Positions 1-11,600 of a stretch of 64,000 bases of DNA are shown piece after piece (the first letter of the stretch is position 1; every line of letters starts with the position of its first letter). The notes beneath the pieces were generated by a model, which was not told the DNA's origin, did not search any database, and saw only the letters and a list, made by a program, of their open reading frames with translations. Location of the stretch: positions 8,875,736 to 8,939,735 of the forward strand of contig NC_079223.1 in NCBI RefSeq assembly GCF_029633865.1, read 5' to 3'. Made by a program: the position numbers and the translations under genes. This stretch comes from Lampris incognitus. Taxonomy: Eukaryota > Chordata > Actinopteri > Lampriformes > Lampridae.

Positions 1-1820
1 AGACAGGAATGATAGCGGTGGTCTTAAAGCATGTCGGGACTTTAGATTGGGACAGTGAGAGGTTAAATACAGGTGTGAAGACTCAGCCAGCTGGTCGGCA
101 CATTCCCGGTAGACCCACCCCGGTATGCCGTCTGGTCTGGCAGCCTTCCGTGTGTTCACTCTGCGCAGTGATTCTCTGACCTCTGTGACTGATAGAGTGA
201 GCACCTGGTTTTCTGGGTGGCTGGGATTTTTGTGGCTGGGTCAGTATTGTCCTTGTCGAAGCGGGCATAGAACTGATTTAGCTTGTCTGGCAGGGAGGCA
301 TCATGGACAGTGGGACCGCGATTAGAGCTTTTGTAGTCTGTGATAGACTGAATGCCTTGCCACATTCGCCGAGGATCAGAGTTAACCTGACTTGAACGCT
401 GCATCCCGGACTTTCAGCAGCTGCCGGACCTCACTGGTCATCCAGGGTTTCTGGTTTAGAAAGGTGTGGACTGATTTTTTTGTTGTGACACTCTCAGTGC
501 AAAAGTTAATGTAGGCTAGTATGGCAGATGTCTGTTCATTAATGTCTATATGGGGGCCATGGGTAGCTGAATGTGCAAAAATACTCCAGTCTGTGTTTTC
601 AAAACAGTCCTGGAGTTCAGAGACTGCTCCTTCTGGCCGGACAGTGATTGTCTTTACTGCTGGCTTGACCCGTTTTATTAGGGGTTTGTAGGCTGGGACC
701 AGGAACAGGCAGAGGTGGCCAGAATGCCCCAGACGAGGGCAGGGAGTAGCTTTGTATGAGTCCTTGATGTTTGTATAGAGATGGTCCAGGGTGTTTTGTC
801 CCCTAGTGGGGCAGGAGACATGCTGATGGAATTCGGGCAATACAGCCCTGAGGTTAGCCTGATTAAAGTCACCACCTATGATAAAGGCATTGTCCGGGTG
901 TTTGGTCTGTTGTCTGCTGATGGCACATTGTAGCCGCTTAAGTGCTTCCTTAGCATTAGCATGTGGGGGGGATGTATACAGCGGCGATGGTAAAGGCTGT
1001 TAGCTCCCTGGGCAGGTAAAAAGGCCTGCACTGAATCATAAGGAGCTCCAGATCAGCAGAGCAATGCCTTTCGACGATCTTTATATTGTTGCACCAAGAG
1101 TTATTGACATAAATACTCAAACCTCCTCTGCGGATCTTGCCGGAGTCCGCTGTCCTGTCGGCACAGAAGGCTGTGCGGCCCGCTAGCTCGACTGCTGAGT
1201 CGGCTATGTTGCTGTTGAGCCAAGCAGTGGCGCCCCCAAGGGGTGGCCAGGGGTGGCCATGGCCACCCTGATACTATTCCTGGCCCCCCCGCTGGCCCCC
1301 CCCAGCCACGAGTCGCATATGCAGAATATGCTTCTGATAATGCATAATATACTTCTATCTGATATTTTACATTAGGTGCTGTTCATTTAAATCAATAATG
1401 TATATTTTTCTTAACTCTCATATTGACAGTTTTCAACTAGCTTATACAGTATACTACAACAGCATCATAAACTTCCCGAAATTCAGTCATGGCTTTTGGT
1501 TTTGGTGTGCCACCCCAAGATTTTCAGTGGCCCCATTTGGCCACCCCTATGAAAAATTTCTGGGGGCGCCACTGGAGCCAAGTCTCCATACACATCAGCA
1601 GACAGCAGTTCTGCAGCCTTTTCTGAGAGGACAGCCTGAGTCTTATCTCGTCCATTTTGTTAGCTAACGATCAGACATTAGCCATGAAGATGCTGGGGAG
1701 GGAAACTCTGAAGGGAACGCTACTTAGCTTAGCATGTAGCCCGCCACGTTTCCCCCTCTTTTGTTTACGTTGCCATCTGCGGGCGCACTCTGCGCTACTG
1801 TGCTGACCAGCTCAGTGAGG
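1..1820 (-). mobile_element. LINE (L2/Rex1-like) endonuclease to RT start, runs off left edge
   Basis: Non-LTR retrotransposon read on the minus strand. An apparent coding start lies at 1655 (MDEIRLRLSSQKRLQ...). An APE-type endonuclease follows, with recognisable pieces such as GGLSIYVNNSWCNN, AVYIPPHANAKEAL, IIGGDFNQANLRAV and LDHLYTNIKDSYKA (the last from an ORF at 840-382). Below about 400 come the linker and the start of the reverse transcriptase (DPRRMWQGIQSITDYK, then FTPVFNLSLSQSKVPTCFK) before the window edge. Frames shift several times, so the copy is dead. It is split by a hAT MITE at 1225-1574, in codons for a conserved ETWLN-type motif. L2 or Rex1 clade is inferred from the style of these motifs; a database comparison was not possible. 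Confidence 0.8.
1225..1574. mobile_element. hAT-type MITE with perfect TIRs and 8-bp target duplication
   Basis: A 350-bp element with perfect 14-bp terminal inverted repeats, CAGTGGCGCCCCCA at 1225 and its reverse complement ending at 1574. It is flanked on both sides by the same 8 bp, GAGCCAAG (1217-1224 and 1575-1582). An 8-bp duplication plus CAG...CTG ends is diagnostic of the hAT superfamily. There is no transposase, so it is non-autonomous. It sits inside the endonuclease of the minus-strand LINE and is therefore younger than it. Clean ends suggest a fairly recent insertion. Confidence 0.9.
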
Positions 1821-2440
1821 ACTTCACGAAGCTCTTTCAGATGTGTGCCGACTGTTGCCAGTTACCTTCAATCTGGAAACCTTCCGCTATAATCCCTATT
1901 CCTAAAACTAAAAATTCCAGAGAACTAAATGAGTTCAGACCTGTTGCACTTACATCACTTGCAATGAAAAACTTTGGGAACATTTTAAAAGATGAAGTTG
2001 TCTCCCTAGTTGAAGGCAAACTAGACCCCTTGCAGTTTGCTTATCAAGCCGGCAAGGGTGGGGAGGATGCAAAACTCTTTATCCTTGACAAAGTCTATAA
2101 GCACCTGGAGAAACCAAATTCTCATGCGAGACTTTTATTTGCTGACTTCTCTTTGGCTTTCAACAAGATGCAACCTCACATTTTGAGGGTATTTCAATTT
2201 ACCTGATCAGCTTTTAATGTTACTTTTAAACTTTTTAACAGACAGAACCCAGCAGGTTTTAGTTAATGGCGTCATGTCCAATGTCCTGGTCTCAAACAGG
2301 GGCTCACCACAGGGTTGCATTCTTTCCCCCCTGCTTTTTATTTTGTATACAGACAGCTGCAGGTCTTCTAAAGAGGGTAGCTACCTGGTGAAACTCTCTG
2401 ACGATATTTATATTGGCCTCCTCGAGGATGCTAAAGTTAA
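1815..2440 (+). mobile_element. LINE reverse-transcriptase fragment (L2/Rex1-like)
   Basis: Plus-strand remnant of a non-LTR reverse transcriptase. The first part reads LSEDFTKLFQMCADCC, then SIWKPSAIIPIPKTKN and NEFRPVALTSLAMKNF (RT motifs 0-1). It continues after a stop near 2204 with FLTDRTQQVLVNG and SNRGSPQGCILSPLLF, the RT domain 4 SPQGCxLSPLLF signature. The YADD region is damaged (LSDDIYI). It lies in opposite orientation to the LINE on its left. Broken by at least one stop and a frame change; not functional. Confidence 0.8.
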
Positions 2441-2444
2441 AACA

Positions 2445-2810
2445 CAACACTATTTGTTTCAGCTAAGGAGGGGAGCAAGGCCACACCTGAGAGACTCTCA
2501 CAAATACTCGCTGACTGACGAAGTGTTCATGAAAGGAATAGGAACACTTCAGGGCATGAAGGCAAAGACTGAGATTGAGGAAAATGCATGTCCAAAATTT
2601 CACAAAGCCAGACCAATGCCATATGCAATCCGTCCCTTAGTAGAAGCAGAGCTAGAAAATCTGGAGCAGACTGGGGTTCTGTCAAAGGTGGACTGGAGTG
2701 AATGGGCCATGCCTATTGAAGAAATCATCCAGCGCAAAACCAGGAAAACCAAGCAAGGTGCGCCTATGTGGAGACTTTAAAGTAACTGTTAACCCAGAAA
2801 TTAAAATAAT
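2445..2810 (+). mobile_element. Ty3/Gypsy-type LTR retrotransposon pol fragment (fossil)
   Basis: A short piece of the entry to a Gypsy-type reverse transcriptase, recognised from KFHKARPMPYAIRPLVEAE and TGVLSKVDWSEWAMPI, which match the conserved KARPVPYALRxKVExEL...GVLxxVxxSxWAxP block. No LTRs, gag or integrase are visible nearby. It is a broken, old fragment embedded among LINE pieces. Confidence 0.75.
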
Positions 2811-2995
2811 CTAGTCCACCAAATGTGAATTCTCCCTCTGACATTGGTTAAAATGACTGCTAATCATCCCCTTCAATACAGAGACCCAACACATTCCAGA
2901 GAAAAATGTAATCCAATGAAAATCTCAAATTTAAAATGTAGCTGCACACGCCAATTTGACTCTTTAAATGACAGACACCCTTTGAAACCCTGTTA

Positions 2996-3545
2996 ATTCA
3001 ATTCAGTTTATTGTCATTAAAAACGATGTGCAGGCACATGTATAAAAATGAAATGAGGGCTGTGGCTTCGCCAAACAGTGCGAGAGGCATAGACAAACAT
3101 AGTATGAGATATATACAGATGAAAACTAAAAGATAAAGATAAAAAGTAAAAAAAAAAAGAGCCCAAGTATAAACATATTTACAGACATTCAGTGGGTAGC
3201 CAGGTTCAGGTAGGTAACAGTTTGGGGAAAGAAGCTGTTTTTGGGCCTGGTTATGCGTGGGCTCCGAGGCTCCTGTAGCGCCTCCCAGAGCACAGGGGGG
3301 AGAACAGTTCATGGTTGGGGTGGGTGGGATCTCTGCTGATGCTGAGACCCCTTCGAAGGCAGCATTTGTGATAAATGTCTTTTATGGCTGGGAGCTGGGT
3401 ACCGGTGATATGCTGGACCGCCTTGACGACCTGCTGCAGAGCTTTCTGGTCTACTGATGTGCACTTGCTGTACCACACTGAGATGCAGCTGGTCAGGATG
3501 CTGTCACAACTCATGCTGGAAGTTGCTGGTGAATTTTTGATTTTG
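2996..3545 (-). mobile_element. LINE 3' end (L2/Rex1-like), 5'-truncated
   Basis: Minus-strand C-terminal end of a LINE polyprotein: SILTSCISVWYSKCTS, KALQQVVKAVQHITGTQ, HPNHELFSPLCSGRRYR. The 3' UTR is short and ends with a sequence reading (minus strand) ACAATAAACTGAATTGAATT at about 2996-3015, a typical fish LINE tail. 5'-truncation at about 3545 is the usual result of incomplete reverse transcription. The frame is mostly open over 80 codons, so the copy is moderately young. Confidence 0.8.
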
Positions 3546-4194
3546 ATATACTTTCAATGATCCCTGTAGCAGTAGGTATGAATTTCCTGACCAGCTGTGG
3601 GACTATGTAATGTCACCACTGGGTAAGTGGTCTGGCTGTAGGTCTCCACTGTTTACTCTATATTCACTCTGTAACAGTGTGTACGCGAACCAAGAGAACT
3701 ACAACCATGTCTAAAGAGCACGTGAAACTCACGATACATTAACTGTGTACTCAATAGGAAAAAGAAAACATGTCCAGAGTCATGAATCTGTGCTTTAGAT
3801 CTAAATAGTCTTACATGAGATTGGATGAGCACAACTAATACAGCCCAAGTACTGGTTTTTTGTAATACCCTCGGAGTCTATTTACTGCCAATGCCACCTT
3901 ATCTGTTCATTTTGGTAGTTCTGCAGGAGTCCTCCACTTTAAATGACTCCAAACATGGCTTGTTTTCCATTCTAATGTGTTACACTTTCAGTGTCAAATA
4001 GTGTGAAGTTGTATTGTATACACTATAAGTTAATTAATACACTAAGTTAATTAATGACCTCAAGTCATTGGGTTTTGTGTGCTCAAATGTTTTTATTGTG
4101 GTGTTCACATTTTTTCCCTCTTGCAAAGATTAAAATAATTAATAGAAAAATAAATTCACACATTCTAATTTACAGACGACAAGGGTAAGCTGTA
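3546..4194. other. 3' flank of nsmce4a, no gene seen
   Basis: AT-rich sequence downstream of the nsmce4a stop codon. It probably contains the 3' UTR and polyadenylation site of that gene. I see no coding potential, RNA gene or clear repeat. Confidence 0.5.
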
Positions 4195-5642
4195 TCACTC
4201 ATTCTCTGGGTTTAGTGGTTGAATCAAAGGCTCTCTTATGTCCAACAAATCAATGAGCTCCTGGGAAGAGAGGAAATAAACACAATTGTTGACAACAATG
4301 AACATGACTGCTGCAAATTTTTGTAAAGTTTCCTGTTTTGTAATTGACCACAAGATATCTGTGGCAGCTTATGTTTACGTTTGCTCAGTCCTCAAAGGAC
4401 CCACTATAACTTGCTTAGGTTATATCACGTTATGCCGTAAAATGGACTAGGGCTGAGCTGGCCAGGCTGCTTAAAACTTCATGGCACTAATGGCAGAGCT
4501 GTTTTGAAATATTTTGGTGCAAGTTCAAGTCATATCTCATGTCATGTCAGAGGTAATTCAGGTCAAGTCAAGACGCAAGTCCTTAAGGTCTCTGAATGCT
4601 GACCATGTCCATTACAATGACTCAGGACCATTCTTGTTTCTGGACATTCTCCTTCCAAAGCGGTTTTGTTTTTATTTTATTAGCGTTTCATTTCCCCATA
4701 CCTATCTAGAACTGAATAAATCTCAACAACAATAGCAAGATGCACGTTACTAGACAGGTCAAGTAGGTCTTTCTGCAGCCTCACAGGCTTTCTAGTGCGA
4801 GGCGCCCACTCACTGCACTGAGAAACTATAAGATTCATATGAAGGAGGTGTCCAGGTGGCGTAGCAGTCGATTCCGTTGCCTACCAACACGGGGATCGCC
4901 GGATCGAATCCCCATGTTACCTCCGGCTTGGTCAGGCGTCTCTACAGACAACAATTGACCGTGTCTGTGGGTGGGAAGCCGGATGTGGATGTGTCCTGGT
5001 CGCTGCACTAGCGCCTCCTCTGGTCGGTAGGGGCGCCTGTTCGGTGGGAGGGGGAACTGGGGGGGAATAGCGTGATCTTCCCACGCACTATGTCCCCCTG
5101 GCGAAACTCATCACTGTCAGGTGAAAAGAAGCGGCTCCACATGTATCGGAAGAGGCATGTGGTAGTCTGCAGCCCTCCTCGGATCCACAGAGGTGGTGAA
5201 GCAGCGACCGGGACGGCTTGGAAGAGTGGGGTAATTGGCCAGATACAATTGGGGCGAAAAAGGGGGAAACCCCCCCCCCCAAAAAAAAAGATTCATATGA
5301 GGAATGCTGTAGTGAATGCTCCTCCACCTGGGAACGCTCCAGTCAGCAGACAGTCTGACAAGATTTCCATCGCCAACTTTTATCATAAAATTGGTACTTA
5401 AGAAGAAGGGTCAAATTGTAACGATATTTCAAAGTAAAAGCGCTAGCTACGCTGTGCCACCGAACAACAGAAAATCTTGCCAAGGGACACTATAGAGCAC
5501 CAAATAGTGTCATCATTAGGGTGCAGCCTCACATTTGAATATGGAGATAATGAATCATAGATTATACTATCTTTGTATTAAATTGTGTTTTACTCGTTTC
5601 GGGTGAAGGTGTGTGTGTGTGTGTGTGTGTGTGTCTCCCCCT

Positions 5643-5673
<31 letters not shown>

Positions 5674-8600
5674 CAAAGAGCATAAAGTCGGTCCAACATG
5701 AACTCAACAACAGGTTGTTAATTCAAACAGAACACAATTTCCACTGCTGTGCTTAACCTTCAAATGTAACTAGGCTAGAGGAAAAAAGCTAATGTGTGAT
5801 ATTTTAGTTACATACAGAGTATTATTGTCAGTGTTGTGCATGAACGCGCTAAAAGAGCGATACCACATATTTTGATGTCATATACAACACTGTTAATCCC
5901 AGATGACAAGGTCAGATGGTAACGTGCTGTTAACATAGTAAATGTAGTAATAATACCAAAATCCTATTAGTGACACATGTTATTTATGCACTGGTGGCAG
6001 TGGTTGCAGGCTGGGGATGGATGGGCAGGAGGAGGCTCTTAAATTCTAAATACTGAACGTGAATGTGAACTAGTTCATTTTAATCTCCGTAACGTGAGTT
6101 TCTCCATCTTTCTCCCCCTCCCACGCACACACCAAAGAGCATAACGTCGGTCCGACACGAACTCGACAACACAGAACACAATTTCCACTGCCGTGCTTAA
6201 CCTTCAAATGTAACTAGGCTAGAGGAAAAAAGCCAATGTGTGATATTTTAGTTACACACCGAGTGTTATTGTCAGTGTGGTGCATGAACGTGTCAGACGG
6301 CCCTTTCACGTGGAACTACATTCTCTCCACCGCAGAACGTGCGTCTGATTCTGCTGATCTGTGGTGTAATAACGTGCGCCGCAAAAGCGCACTTATGCGA
6401 AAGAATACGGACATTCTGCGGCTGACAGAAAGTAGTTCCACATGAAAGGGCTGTCTGACGGCAAGATAAAGCGGTGAAAATATTCAAAACATAGCGTACA
6501 CTTAAACTGAGTTTTTTTTTTTTTACGTGAGCCTTTTCTTAAGTGGCTGAAATGCGTTTTGTCCGTGTCCGCGGCTGCAGCAATACATTCCTCAACTTCT
6601 GTGCCAGCTACTCTGCTGGATCTCCAAACTGGGAGCGCACAGAGTCCTATCTACTGCAGGTGATACACCGACTATCGATAAGTACCTCATACAACCCCCC
6701 TCAAAAAACCCGAACTATCCCTTTAAAGATAAGAGAAGGGGAAAAGGAGCTAATGTACATTTTTTCCATTCATTTCAGTCAAAGCCTGCTAGGAGCACTT
6801 CAACCAATTTATGTGGAGTTATTTTATTATTATAATAATTCAGTTTGATCAAAGTTTACTGCCTGCTGTCCATGCGGTTTAATTCATTCCGTTTTTATGT
6901 TTTGGAAGTTATTTATTTTTACTTAAAAAAGAATTCCACTCAGATTGTTAATCAGTGCCTTGAACATCATGCACTTTATTTATTTATGTTTTTTTTTTAT
7001 TTTCTGTTTTACACAAAATTCAATTAAGTACATGTTCATTTAAAGGCAGCCTTGTGTTGGAGTTTGTGTTGGTGTAAATTTTGGCACAATTTTTTTTTTA
7101 CATTTATGGTAACTGAATATCGGCCCCAAATATTGGCTATCGGCCTCCATAACTTACTTAATAACTTAATAATCAGCATCCGCCCTGAAAAAACCATATC
7201 GGTCAACCCCTAGCCTACAGACTAGCCCTGTGTTGCTACGACACATGGCTGACAAAGGAAGGTGTTTGCAGTAAGCACAAGTTATTTAGGGACAAACTAC
7301 GGGCATGACCGTGAGCAAAATGCATGCAGCAGAATATCTTAGAGTAACAGGATTGATCTGAGACCAGCTTGCTATGGAGAAGCTAGTATTTTAAATGAGA
7401 TCTTGATGACATTAAAGACTTAGGGCCTTGTTCTCTGGTTCCTAGCTTTGGGGAAAGATTTGCTCATGTTTATTAATATTGATTAGACTATCTTAGCCAA
7501 TCAGAAAAACACTTCTGAAATAGAGTTCTAAAATATGAAGGTCTTGATCAGATTTTGTGCCTTTAGCGCCTTACCCTCCAACTCTTGGGGCTGATAGCGA
7601 TGATACACTGTTTACTGCTTCCCGTTGCTGCACTTTCCGCCGCCCCCTCCACCACAGGAGCTAGAACACATTCCCAAAACATGCATAATAAATAACCCTG
7701 GCAATATAATTCATATAAACCTGTGGTCTTTTTCATTAAAAGATATCATTCCTTAATGTATCCTTTATGTCAAGTAAAAGTAGGCCCTCTCACCTATACA
7801 GGGTAACTCGTCATCATCCAAGTACATCATTGCCAAACCATCCTGCAAATCAAACATAAACTGAGACTTAATAATCCAAATTTTCCTTCTGAAAACCAAA
7901 GGGCTCTCTATGATATAATAACACATTAAGTTCAGGATAGAGGACATACCTGACTAAATGAGTTAGAGTGAAAGAGGGGTGTGCTTTATATGCATATAAT
8001 TTAGGTCTCTTCAAACTCAAATTTAAGTGGAAGAAATATCGCCACATACTACGCTTGTAATTCTCTGCATTATTGCAAAGGGCTTTCATCAATGGTCAAT
8101 AGGCTGAAGCATCATTGTGTCACCTCGTTTGGCAAAAGATAGTAACATTTATTTTAGTGAGAATCTTTGAGATATCCATTTTAAAGTAACAAAGGCTCCA
8201 ATAGATAGAAAATCATTGTTAAGTGAAGACAGAGTGAAAGGAAAGGTGTCTTTACCGTTAGAATTGTGAAATAGTCACTGCATATCTAACATTTCTCTAT
8301 TGGACTGAATTGCAAGGCTGCATTTCAGCTGTTGGATTTTTATTATGGGCCACCAGAATAACCCAAGAGGAACCCAGCATTTCCTTGATTATGTAAATCA
8401 GTGTTAGCTGTTAAAATTAACGTGTCCATTGAAGAACAGGTTACTCACCCTTATCAGGAAAGATGTGTGGAAAATGTTCTCGACTGTCCGAGAAAATGAG
8501 TTGGGGTCAATGACAAACTCATAATAGGATATTGGTGAACTTGCTGTGAGAGACAGAGAGATTAGTGACTAATAATGAAAAATCTGTCTTGAAATAATGC

Positions 8601-11600
8601 CTTAATACAGGGCTTAAACTCACAGTCTTCTTCAAAGTAACCTCTCAAGTATCCTAGTATCCTCTCCACTTCCTTCTCAGTAGCCTCTTGCTGGGATTCT
8701 TCCATTTTCTTCAGCTGAAAGATAAAAATCCACATGGTGCATTATAATATGCTCTGCGCAGGGTGGCCGTGACACAACTTATACGAGTTCTGAATTTTGT
8801 GTGGAATGGGGCTGTTTACGTTTCATAGCCTGGAAACGGGATACATCATGTTTGAAAGTTGATTTAGACTATGATTCCCAGTAATAAACAAACTAATAGG
8901 AAAAATTAAAGCAAAATTAATGTTTTGTTTTTTTCTTCTGTAACAAGATTAACCAAAATGAATTGACTGATATGATGTTGTAGAGCTATATTATTTTGCA
9001 GAGCTTTATTATTTATTAATTTTCAAATGAGCTCAAGCACTAAGTTATTGCCACAGAACAAATTTCGTCAGATTCCCACCATGCTAGATCTGCCCCAGTC
9101 AACTCTACGTCTGTTTTTTGCGAAGTGGAAAAGCCTTGGAGCAACAATGTAGAACACACAAGACCACAGAACAGGACCGCCGAGTGCTGAAGCCCGTAAA
9201 AATCATCTGTCCTCAGTTACGACACTCAATCCCAAGTTCAAAACTGCCCCTGGAAGCAACGTCAGCCCAAAAACTGTTCATCTGGTGCTTCATGAAATGG
9301 GTTTCCATCACCAAGCAGTCACACACACAAGCCTACGATCACAATGTGTAATGCCAAGCATCTTACTGGAGTGGTGTAAATCACACCGCCATTGGACTCT
9401 GGAGCAGTGGAAATGCGTTCACTGGAGTGATGAATCCTGCTACACTATCAGGCAGTCTGATGGACCAATCCGGGTTTGGCGGATGCCATGAGAACGCTAC
9501 CTGCCCAAATGCATAGTGCCAACTGTAAAGTTTGGTGGAGGAAGAATAATGGTCTGGGGCTGTTTTTCATGGTTTGGGCCAAGCCCCTTAGTTCCAGTGA
9601 AGGGAAATCTTAATGCTACAGCACACAATGAAAATCTAGAGAACCGTGTGCTCCCAACTTTGTGGCAACAGTTTGGGGAAGGCCCTTTCCTGTTTCAGCA
9701 TGACATTACCTCTGTTCACAAAGCGAGGTCCATAGAGACGTTGTTTGCAGAGTTTGGTGTGGAACAACTTGACTGGACTGCACACAGCCCAGACCTCAAC
9801 CCCATCCAACACCTTTGGGATGACTTGGAACGCCGACTGTGAACCAGGCTTTCTCCCCAACATTAGTTGGGGAGTGTCCAATGACATTCTTATGCATGCT
9901 GATAAATGCGAATCCTCTATTCTTATTCTCCTAGATTTGACTGCTGCCTTTGATACCACTGATCATGCCATCTTACTTGATAGGTTGGAGAACTGGGTTG
10001 GTTCATTTGGTTTCGCTCTTATCTGACAGATATTTTAATGTTTGTAGTAACAATGTTGTATCCTCGTCAGCTCCCCTACTGTGTTGGGTCCCTCAGGGGT
10101 CTGTCCTTGAGCCAATCCTCTCCTCTTTATATGTGCTTCCTCTGGGTCATTTGTTTACTCACTTTCAAGACATGTCATACCACTGTTATGCCGATGATAC
10201 TTGGATCTATTTCTCTGCCAAACCCAATAACCTGAATCAACTGTCCTCCCTCCATTATTGCTTAGCTGCCACCAAAGACTGGATGTCCCATAATTTCCTC
10301 CATCTAAACCCCGACAAAACTGAAGTTCTCTTAATTGGTCCTGAGAACTTTGCCACTGCAGCTGATCAGTTTATTGGTCCACTTCATTCAAACACCAAAC
10401 CTACCACTAAGAATCTTGGTATCATCTTTGACCAGAATATGTCTTTCGATCACCATGTTACTACGCCTATCCAATCCTGTTTTCTTCAGCTATGAAATAT
10501 TTCAAAAATCAGAAATATTTTACATTTTAAGGATATCAAAAAATTAATTCACTTTCATTTTCTCCCATCTAGATTACTGTAACTCCCTCTACTCTGGCCT
10601 CAACCAAGCTACTTTAAATCGTCTACAGTTGGTTCAGAATGCAGCTGCTAGACTACCAACTAGAACTAGCCGTAGGTCCCATATTACCCCTATTCTTGCA
10701 TCCCTCCATTGGCTTCCTGTAAAATTCAGAATAATCTACAAGATCTTATTGATTACATTTAAAGCACTGCATGATCTTGCCCCCAGTTATATTTCTGATC
10801 TTCTCATTCCTCATTCCACTTCGCCACCACTCCAATCCTCAAACCTCAGTCTTTTATCCATTCCTCACTCCAACTGCAAAAGGTGACCGCGCCTTTGCAG
10901 TTTTAGCCCCAAGCCTCTGGAATAATCTTCCCCAATCCATTAGATCCGCTGAATCTTTGGACTGTTTTAAGCGGCTTCTAAAAACCCATCCTTTCAGACA
11001 AGCCTTTTTATAGATTCCCATCCCTGACTTCTGTTTAGTTTCGTTTTTAGCTTGGTCTGTTTACTCCCTATGCCATATTTTTATATTCATTCAATTTATT
11101 TTATGCATTTATTAGTATTTTGTGCATTGAGTGTAAAGCACTTTGTCACTGTATGTTTTTGAAAGTACTATATAAATAAAATTTTGCTTGCTTGCTTGCA
11201 GTTCCTGACCTCAGTAATGCTTTTGTGGCTGAATGGGAGTGAATCCCTGCAGATCCGTTCCAAAACCTAGTGGATAGCCTTCCCAGAAGAGTGGAGGCTG
11301 TTATAGCAGCAAAAGGGGGACCAACTCCATATTAATACTCCCGGTTTATGAATGAGATGCTCAACAAGCACCTATGGGTGTGATGTTTGGATGTCTACAT
11401 ACTTTTGGTCATGTAATGTATCTTGTAGAAGCACCAATAGTCATCCCCAAAATTTCGTGACATTATCAATAGAGGTACTTAAGTCAAAAATATCATACTA
11501 TTTGAGTTTGGTCATATCACCCAGCTCTACTGTATTGTAACGTGCATGGATAAGAAGACACGCTGGCCGCTGGCTGGTGGGTCTGACCCTTTAGTCTAGT

